Positions 1 through 3,844 of a stretch of 5,737 nt of DNA are shown here, in pieces. The notes below the pieces were generated by a model that was not told where the DNA came from, did not search any database, and was given only the letters and a program-made list of their open reading frames with translations. Origin of the DNA: Actinomycetes bacterium. GTDB lineage: Bacteria > Actinomycetota > Actinomycetes > Actinomycetales > Dermatophilaceae. The translations under genes and the position numbers were made by a program. Within the stretch, counting starts at the first letter, position 1. Each line of letters opens with the position of its first letter. The stretch spans positions 1 to 5,737 of the forward strand of contig JAEWFB010000423.1 of NCBI GenBank assembly GCA_023389095.1, in the 5' to 3' direction.

Positions 1-153
1 TGCCGGGACCGCGGCCGGCTCGGCGGCAGCAGCCGGGGAGAGGGCGCCGGATCCGAGGACCGCCGCGGCGCCGAGCGCCACGGCCGCGGCCCGCACGAGC
101 CGGGTTCCGCGGCGCCCGTTCGTGCCCGGACGTCGCGACCCCCACCGGATCAC
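1..153 (-). CDS. Secreted protein, N-terminal fragment (probable DUF6049 family)
   Basis: Only the first 51 codons are present; the gene runs off the left edge. The start is a GTG at 153-151 whose last bases form the TGA stop of the Nudix gene (GTGA overlap), so the two are probably translationally coupled. The product has a textbook signal peptide: an Arg-rich n-region (residues 1-21, including R7, R8, R14, R15, R18, R21), a hydrophobic Ala/Val/Leu/Gly core (22-38), and a likely signal peptidase I site after A44 (A-A-A before E45). The mature protein would therefore be exported and starts Pro/Ala-rich. Nothing diagnostic of a domain is visible. The DUF6049 call rests on gene order: in actinobacteria this slot, between the MutT4-like Nudix gene and murJ (the lipid II flippase gene), is held by a DUF6049 membrane protein. 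No strong ribosome-binding site is seen, which fits coupling. Confidence 0.75.
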   Translation of the reverse strand, partial: MIRWGSRRPGTNGRRGTRLVRAAAVALGAAAVLGSGALSPAAAAEPAAVPA

Positions 154-635
154 GCGCTGCCCGCCAGCCGGTTCCACGCCGCCTGCGCGATACGACGCTC
201 GTTGGGGAAGGTGAGCCGGCGGTTGACCTCGTCGAGGCGCATCCACGCGACGTCGATGGCCTCGTGGTCGGGGTCGTTCTCGATGGACAGCTCACCACCG
301 AGCGCCTCGAGCAGGTAGTGGTGCACGAACTTGTGGACGCGCTTGGTCGACGTCGCGAACCAGTAGTCGATGGTGCCGAGCTCGACGAGCACGCGGCCGA
401 TGATGCCGGTCTCCTCCGCGACCTCGCGCATCGCCGTCTCGACGAGGGTCTCGCCGGGCTCGACGTGCCCCTTCGGGAGGCACCACTCGACGCGGCCGGC
501 GCGGTTGCGCCGGGCGATGATGGCGATGATGGCCTGGCCGTCGCGGACGTCGACGACGATGCCTCCGGCAGAACGCTCCTCGACCGCGGGCAGCCGACGG
601 CCAGGAACCTGGCTCGGGATCGGCTGCGCGCTCAC
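150..635 (-). CDS. mutT4: Nudix hydrolase, MutT4-like
   Basis: A 161-residue Nudix hydrolase, a metal-dependent enzyme that cleaves nucleoside diphosphates linked to another moiety. It carries a complete Nudix box at residues 56-78: G56, then E62, then R70-E71-V-A-E74-E75-x-G77-I. It is preceded by a typical S-A-G-G-I-V-V strand (22-28) and the W-C-L-P-K lead-in (51-55). The IDYWF segment (89-93), the VHKFVHHYLLE stretch and the C-terminal E-R-R-I-A helix resemble M. tuberculosis MutT4 (Rv3908), as does the divergent cca/pcnA neighbour. The natural substrate cannot be read from sequence; nucleotide-pool cleaning is the usual suggestion. The start chosen is the GTG at 635-633: it lies six bases after a TATGGT hexamer and removes a low-complexity leader. 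A more distal in-frame GTG at 752 would add 39 Asp/Pro/Arg-rich residues and is less likely. The gene ends in a GTGA overlap with the secreted-protein gene. Confidence 0.93.
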   Translation of the reverse strand: MSAQPIPSQVPGRRLPAVEERSAGGIVVDVRDGQAIIAIIARRNRAGRVEWCLPKGHVEPGETLVETAMREVAEETGIIGRVLVELGTIDYWFATSTKRVHKFVHHYLLEALGGELSIENDPDHEAIDVAWMRLDEVNRRLTFPNERRIAQAAWNRLAGSA

Positions 636-647
636 ATCGTCACCATA
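633..647 (-). promoter_or_regulatory. Candidate leaderless promoter of the Nudix gene
   Basis: Read on the minus strand, the hexamer TATGGT (plus-strand 642-647) fits the actinobacterial -10 pattern TANNNT. Exactly six bases (636-641) separate it from the GTG at 635-633, so transcription would begin at or next to the start codon. No convincing TTGAC-type -35 is seen; CGGAAC (670-665) is at a suitable distance but is not a consensus match. The same geometry occurs for the divergent cca gene, which strengthens both calls. Confidence 0.5.
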
Positions 648-652
648 ACGGG

Positions 653-737
653 GACAGGGCCGGGGTTCCGCGTCGTCGGGACCGACGTGGCCGACGCTGT
701 CGACAGGGTCGGCGCGGTCGATGCGGTCGACAGGGCC
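653..737. repeat. Three 9-bp direct repeats GACAGGGYC between divergent genes
   Basis: GACAGGGCC at 653-661, GACAGGGTC at 702-710 and GACAGGGCC at 729-737 lie in the same orientation within the 130-bp divergent control region. The second copy overlaps a perfect 10-bp palindrome, CTGTCGACAG (697-706), and the third follows a half-conserved version of it (724-733). The third copy ends 16 bases before the cca -10 hexamer. They could be binding sites for a regulator of one or both genes. The alternative is GC-rich low-complexity drift, since the region also contains a repeated GCGGTCGA (713-720, 723-730). Confidence 0.4.
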
Positions 738-753
738 ACGCCCCGCGCTCACC

Positions 754-768
754 TAGGCTGGTCCGGTG
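754..768 (+). promoter_or_regulatory. Candidate leaderless promoter of cca
   Basis: TAGGCT at 754-759 matches the actinobacterial -10 pattern TANNNT and is followed by six bases (760-765) and then the GTG start at 766. A transcript starting there would be leaderless. This explains why no Shine-Dalgarno sequence precedes the gene. No good -35 is present; TCGACA at 727-732 resembles TTGACA, but the 21-base spacer is too long. The 10-mer CCTAGGCTGG (752-761) recurs identically at 2318-2327. Confidence 0.6.
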
Positions 769-2256
769 CCCGAACGACCTGACCCCGCCCCCGCCCGGCC
801 GGCCGCCGACGCCGGGCAGGCCCTGCTCGAGGCCGCGGTCGCGCGCCTCGCCCCGGTCCTGCCGATGCTCACCGAGCTGGGCGAGCGGTTCGCGGCCGCC
901 GGTCACGAGCTGGCCCTCGTCGGCGGCCCGGTCCGCGACGCCTTCCTCGGGCGTGTCTCGCTCGACCTCGACCTCACCACCGACGCGCGTCCCGACGCCA
1001 TCCTCGCCGTCGTCCGTGGCTGGGCCGACGCCCACTGGGACATCGGCCGCGACTTCGGCACCATCGGCCTGCGCAAGGGCAGTCACACCATCGAGATCAC
1101 GACCTACCGGGCCGACACCTACGACCGCACGAGCCGCAAGCCCGAGGTGATGTTCGGCGACGCCCTCGAGGGCGACCTCGTGCGCCGTGACTTCACCGTC
1201 AACGCCATGGCCGTCCGGTTGCCGGGCCTCGAGTTCGTCGACGTGCACGGCGGCCTTCCCGACCTCGTGGCCCGCCGCCTCATGACACCGGCCGCGCCGC
1301 AGGAGTCGTTCGCCGACGACCCGCTCCGGATGATGCGCGCCGCACGGTTCGCCGCCCAGCTCGGCTTCGAGGTGGCGCCGGAGGTGCGCGATGCCATGCA
1401 GGAGCGGGCCGAGACCCTGGCGATCATCTCGGCCGAGCGCGTCCGCGAGGAGTTCACCAAGCTCGTCCTGTCACCCGACCCGCGCCTCGGGCTGACGCTG
1501 CTCGTCGACACCGGACTGGCGTCGGTGTTCGTGCCCGAGCTGCCGGCGCTGCGGCTCGAGGTCGACGAGCACCACCGCCACAAGGACGTCTACGAGCACA
1601 CGCTGACGGTCCTCGAGCAGGCCATCGCCCTCGAGGGGCCGGCCGACGGCCCGCCCGAGTCGGTGCCCGGCCCCGACCTCGTGCTGCGCCTCGCGGCCCT
1701 CTTCCACGACATCGGCAAGCCGCCGACGCGTCGGTTCGAGAAGGGCGGCGGCGTCTCCTTCCACCACCACGAGGTCGTCGGCGCCAAGCTGACGAGCAAG
1801 CGGATGAAGGCGATGCGCTTCGACAAGGACACGACCCGGCAGGTGTCCCGGCTCGTCGAGCTGCACCTGCGCTTCCACGGCTACGGCGACGGCCAGTGGA
1901 CCGACTCAGCGGTGCGCCGCTACGCCACCGACGCCGGCCCCCTGCTGCAGCGGCTGCACCGGCTGACCCGCTCGGACTGCACCACCCGCAACGTCCGCAA
2001 GGCGCAACGGCTCTCCCGCGCCTACGACGACCTCGAGGTGCGCATCGACCGGATCGCCGCCGAGGAGGAGCTGGCCCGGGTGCGGCCCGAGCTCAACGGC
2101 AACGAGATCGCCGAGGCGCTCGGGATCCGTCCGGGTCCGGTGCTCGGCGAGGCCTACGACTACCTGCTGTCCGTGCGTCTCGACGACGGCCCGATCGGCC
2201 CGGACGCCGCCCGCGAGAAGCTCCTCGCGTGGTGGGCCGCCCGCGGCGGGAACTGA
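766..2256 (+). CDS. cca: CCA tRNA nucleotidyltransferase (class II)
   Basis: A 496-residue cytoplasmic enzyme that adds or repairs the 3' CCA end of tRNAs using CTP and ATP without a nucleic-acid template. The polymerase-beta-type head domain shows the G-G-x-V-R-D motif (53-58), then the catalytic D67-x-D69 pair, and R-R-D-F-T-V-N-A-M (140-148). The nucleotide-selecting helix has D-D-P-L-R (184-188), a close variant of the class II EDxxR motif, leading into RMMRAARFAAQLGF. A second half carries an HD-type phosphohydrolase domain: H278 in the YEHT segment, H314-D315 in FHDIGK, the H333-H335 cluster and D404. This head-plus-HD layout and the length are typical of bacterial CCA enzymes; actinobacterial members are often labelled PcnA. 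The GTG start fits the leaderless promoter just upstream. The first ~20 residues are Pro/Ala-rich and probably disordered. The gene is complete and divergent from the Nudix gene, with no sign of decay. Confidence 0.96.
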   Translation: MPERPDPAPARPAADAGQALLEAAVARLAPVLPMLTELGERFAAAGHELALVGGPVRDAFLGRVSLDLDLTTDARPDAILAVVRGWADAHWDIGRDFGTIGLRKGSHTIEITTYRADTYDRTSRKPEVMFGDALEGDLVRRDFTVNAMAVRLPGLEFVDVHGGLPDLVARRLMTPAAPQESFADDPLRMMRAARFAAQLGFEVAPEVRDAMQERAETLAIISAERVREEFTKLVLSPDPRLGLTLLVDTGLASVFVPELPALRLEVDEHHRHKDVYEHTLTVLEQAIALEGPADGPPESVPGPDLVLRLAALFHDIGKPPTRRFEKGGGVSFHHHEVVGAKLTSKRMKAMRFDKDTTRQVSRLVELHLRFHGYGDGQWTDSAVRRYATDAGPLLQRLHRLTRSDCTTRNVRKAQRLSRAYDDLEVRIDRIAAEEELARVRPELNGNEIAEALGIRPGPVLGEAYDYLLSVRLDDGPIGPDAAREKLLAWWAARGGN

Positions 2257-2281
2257 GCCGGCCGACGCGACCGACCGCCCG

Positions 2282-2295
2282 GGGGAGTTCTCCCC
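2282..2295. repeat. Perfect inverted repeat after cca
   Basis: GGGGAG (2282-2287) and CTCCCC (2290-2295) are exact reverse complements separated by TT; in RNA this would more likely form a 5-bp stem with a GTTC tetraloop. It begins 25 bases after the cca stop. No T-tract follows. It could contribute to cca termination, or, as it lies just upstream of the TAGGCT hexamer at 2320, serve as a small operator. The sequence does not decide between these. Confidence 0.35.
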
Positions 2296-2308
2296 ATCGC
2301 GGCGACGT

Positions 2309-2333
2309 CCGGCCCCGCCTAGGCTGGGGCCGG
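2309..2333 (+). terminator. Strong hairpin, possible cca terminator
   Basis: CCGGCCCC (2309-2316) pairs perfectly with GGGGCCGG (2326-2333), giving an 8-bp all-G/C stem around a 9-base loop, GCCTAGGCT, that itself contains the palindrome GCCTAGGC. It starts 52 bases after the cca stop codon. No T-run follows, but actinobacterial terminators often lack one. The competing reading is that the loop carries a promoter -10 hexamer (see 2320-2325). Both could hold, as the site lies between two transcription units on the same strand. Confidence 0.5.
2320..2325 (+). promoter_or_regulatory. Candidate -10 hexamer for the 2455-5737 operon
   Basis: TAGGCT is the only TANNNT match, and indeed the only TA dinucleotide, in the plus strand of the 198-bp gap 2257-2454. 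It lies within CCTAGGCTGG, identical over ten bases to the cca promoter at 752-761. Transcription would start near 2332, giving a leader of about 123 bases before the ATG at 2455. No clear -35 is seen. The hexamer sits in the loop of the 2309-2333 hairpin, so the match may be incidental. Confidence 0.4.
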
Positions 2334-2442
2334 TCCTGCCGCCGGCTCGCCCCGTTCGGGGGCGCCGACGACCGATCTGACGCCCGCCGAGGTGTTTGAT
2401 TGACTGACCCGCGCCGTCCCCGTCCCCTGCGGGAACGACCGA

Positions 2443-2447
2443 AAGGA
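2443..2447 (+). promoter_or_regulatory. Ribosome-binding site
   Basis: AAGGA, in the context GAAAGGAACC, lies seven bases before the ATG at 2455. It fixes this start and contrasts with the leaderless arrangement of cca. Confidence 0.75.
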
Positions 2448-2454
2448 ACCGTGC

Positions 2455-3033
2455 ATGACCGTCCTCGCCTACCCGAGCGCCGACTTCCCGGGCCTGCCGG
2501 CCGTGGCCCTCGAGGTTCCCGAGGAGTGGGAGCCGGTCCACGCGCCGGGCACGACGATGGCCGCGCGCCTGCCGCGCGAGGGTCGGTTCGCGCCCAACGT
2601 CGTCGTCAGCATCGAGCAGTGCGGTCCGGGTTTCCGCGTCGAGGAGTCGCTCGAGCAGGTTGCCGCGCTGGCGCGCTCACGCGGCGGCGCCGTGTCGGAG
2701 CCCTACGCCGCCGACCTCGGCGACGCCCGGTTCGTCGGGTGCGACGCGACGTGGCCGGACGCCGAGGTCGAGACCGTCCTGCAGGCCAACCTCTTCCATG
2801 TCGTCCCGGTGGGCGCCGACGCCACGCGTCCCGCGTTCCTCGTCCAGCTCACCGGTGCCGTGGGCGGGCCGACCGCCGAGACCGACTACGAGCTGATCCG
2901 CGACGTCATCACCTCGGTCCGGGTCACGCCGTGGTCAGGCGACGGCGAGGCCCTGGTCGGGCCCGGTGCCGTCGAGCCCGGTGTCGTCGGGCCGGATGCC
3001 GTCGAGCCCGGTGTCCGGAAGGCCGGGGAGTGA
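2455..3033 (+). CDS. LpqN/LpqT-like small protein without export signal
   Basis: A 192-residue protein. Its features (F-P-G-L-P near the N-terminus, V-P-E-x-W-E-P-V at 21-28, A-P-N-V-V-V-S-I-E at 46-54, a helix with E-E-S-L-E-Q-V around 63-69, and a late strand F-L-V-Q-L-T-G then Y-x-L-I-x-D-V-I-x-S-V) match the pattern of the LpqN/LpqT family and related PsbP/Mog1-like alpha/beta folds. This is recognition from memory of the family, not a search. Mycobacterial LpqN and LpqT are lipoproteins, but here there is no signal peptide or lipobox, so a cytoplasmic location is expected. There are two cysteines (C56, C96) and no obvious catalytic triad. The C-terminal ~30 residues form a flexible Gly/Pro/Val/Glu tail made mostly of a duplicated decapeptide (168-187). 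It starts with ATG behind a good ribosome-binding site and overlaps the PP2C gene by GTGA. Its function is unknown; context suggests a role in phospho-signalling. Confidence 0.85.
   Translation: MTVLAYPSADFPGLPAVALEVPEEWEPVHAPGTTMAARLPREGRFAPNVVVSIEQCGPGFRVEESLEQVAALARSRGGAVSEPYAADLGDARFVGCDATWPDAEVETVLQANLFHVVPVGADATRPAFLVQLTGAVGGPTAETDYELIRDVITSVRVTPWSGDGEALVGPGAVEPGVVGPDAVEPGVRKAGE
2956..3015 (+). repeat. 30-bp tandem duplication inside the LpqN-like gene
   Basis: Two adjacent 30-bp units (2956-2985 and 2986-3015) differ at only two positions (the 9th and 11th bases). They stay in frame and encode VGPGAVEPGV and VGPDAVEPGV. One of the two differences changes Gly to Asp and the other is silent in effect. 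The high nucleotide identity indicates a recent duplication, or one kept uniform by slippage, in a C-terminal tail. Confidence 0.9.
3017..3033 (+). promoter_or_regulatory. Ribosome-binding site and GTGA coupling of PP2C gene
   Basis: GGAAGG at 3017-3022 stands seven bases before the GTG at 3030-3032, which shares bases with the TGA stop at 3031-3033. This fixes the PP2C start and implies translational coupling to the upstream gene. Confidence 0.7.
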
Positions 3034-3842
3034 CCGCCGTGCTGCCGACGATCTCCGTCGGCGTCCGGACCGATGTCGGACGCCTCCGCAAGCACAACGA
3101 GGACAGCGCGCGGGCCGAGGGCACGGTGTTCGTCGTCGCAGACGGGATGGGTGGCCACGCCGCCGGCGAGGTCGCGAGCCGCATCGCCGCCGAGGCGGTC
3201 GTCGAGCTCTCGACACGCCCGGTGCTGCAGGTGCGCGACATCGTCGCCCAGGTGGCCGAGGCCAACCGCCGGATCCTCGAGTCGGCGGCCCGCCACCCCG
3301 AGCAGACCGGCATGGGCACCACGGTCGCCGGCCTCGCGGTGGTGTCGGTCGGCGGCCAGCGGCACTGGGCCGTCTTCAACATCGGTGACTCCCGGGTCTA
3401 CCGCCTCCTCGACGGTGCCCTGGGCCAGGTGAGCGTCGACCACTCCGAGGTGTGGGAGCTCGTCGAGCGCGGCCTCATCACTCCGGAGGAGGCGCACCGC
3501 CACCCGGCCCGCAACATCGTCACCCGCTCGCTCGGCCGCGACCCGATGGGCGTCGTCGACACGTGGGTCTTCCCGCCCTACCCGGGCGAGGTCTTCGTCA
3601 TCTGCTCCGACGGCCTGAGCAACGAGCTGTCCCTGGAGCGGATCGAGGCGATCCTGCTCGAGCACCCCGACGCCGCCGCCGCCGCCGAGGCCCTCGTGAC
3701 GGCGGCGGTCGAGGCCGGAGGACGCGACAACGTCACTGCTATCGTCGTCGGGTTGCTGGGGCAGGAGTCCGACGACGACGTCGACGAGGACACCACCCCG
3801 CGCGAGACCGTGAACGGCTCATCAGGGGAGAGCAGGTCGTAG
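3030..3842 (+). CDS. PP2C-family serine/threonine phosphatase
   Basis: A 270-residue, single-domain Mn/Mg-dependent protein phosphatase that removes phosphate from Ser/Thr residues, the counterpart of Hanks-type kinases. All core motifs are present: N23-E-D25 after G-x-L-R-x-H; V-A-D38-G39-M-G-G-H with the metal-binding Asp; G-M-G-T-T at 94-98; G-D-S-R at 119-122; C-S-D194-G-L-S; and G-R-D233-N234 near the end. It resembles PstP in the catalytic domain but has no transmembrane segment or extracellular part, so it is cytoplasmic. The last 25 residues (246-270) form an acidic, Thr/Ser-rich tail. The start is the GTG in the GTGA overlap. The reading frame stays open far upstream to 2400, but that stretch overlaps the preceding gene and reads as Arg-rich noise. 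The next gene begins two bases after the stop, so the phosphatase probably works with that putative FHA protein. Confidence 0.95.
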   Translation: MTAVLPTISVGVRTDVGRLRKHNEDSARAEGTVFVVADGMGGHAAGEVASRIAAEAVVELSTRPVLQVRDIVAQVAEANRRILESAARHPEQTGMGTTVAGLAVVSVGGQRHWAVFNIGDSRVYRLLDGALGQVSVDHSEVWELVERGLITPEEAHRHPARNIVTRSLGRDPMGVVDTWVFPPYPGEVFVICSDGLSNELSLERIEAILLEHPDAAAAAEALVTAAVEAGGRDNVTAIVVGLLGQESDDDVDEDTTPRETVNGSSGESRS

Positions 3843-3844
3843 AC

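Noticed and set aside
645..670. Possible ECF-sigma promoter (GGAAC with GTT) for the Nudix gene on the minus strand
   Set aside because: The gap between GGAAC and GTT is only 15 bases, shorter than usual for these promoters; the TANNNT reading fits better.
636..752. 39-residue N-terminal extension of the Nudix protein from a GTG at 752
   Set aside because: The added residues are low-complexity Asp/Pro/Arg-rich and lie over the repeat-bearing control region. The GTG at 635 has a well-placed -10 hexamer and keeps the whole Nudix domain.
2395..2405. AT-rich patch with TTGACT (2400-2405) as a -35 box before the LpqN-like gene
   Set aside because: No TANNNT hexamer follows at the needed 16-19 bases, and there is no TA dinucleotide between there and the ATG.
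2400..3029. Upstream extension of the PP2C reading frame to 2400
   Set aside because: It overlaps the whole LpqN-like gene in another frame and translates to Arg-rich sequence with no homology. The GTG at 3030 has a ribosome-binding site and begins just before the conserved PP2C start.
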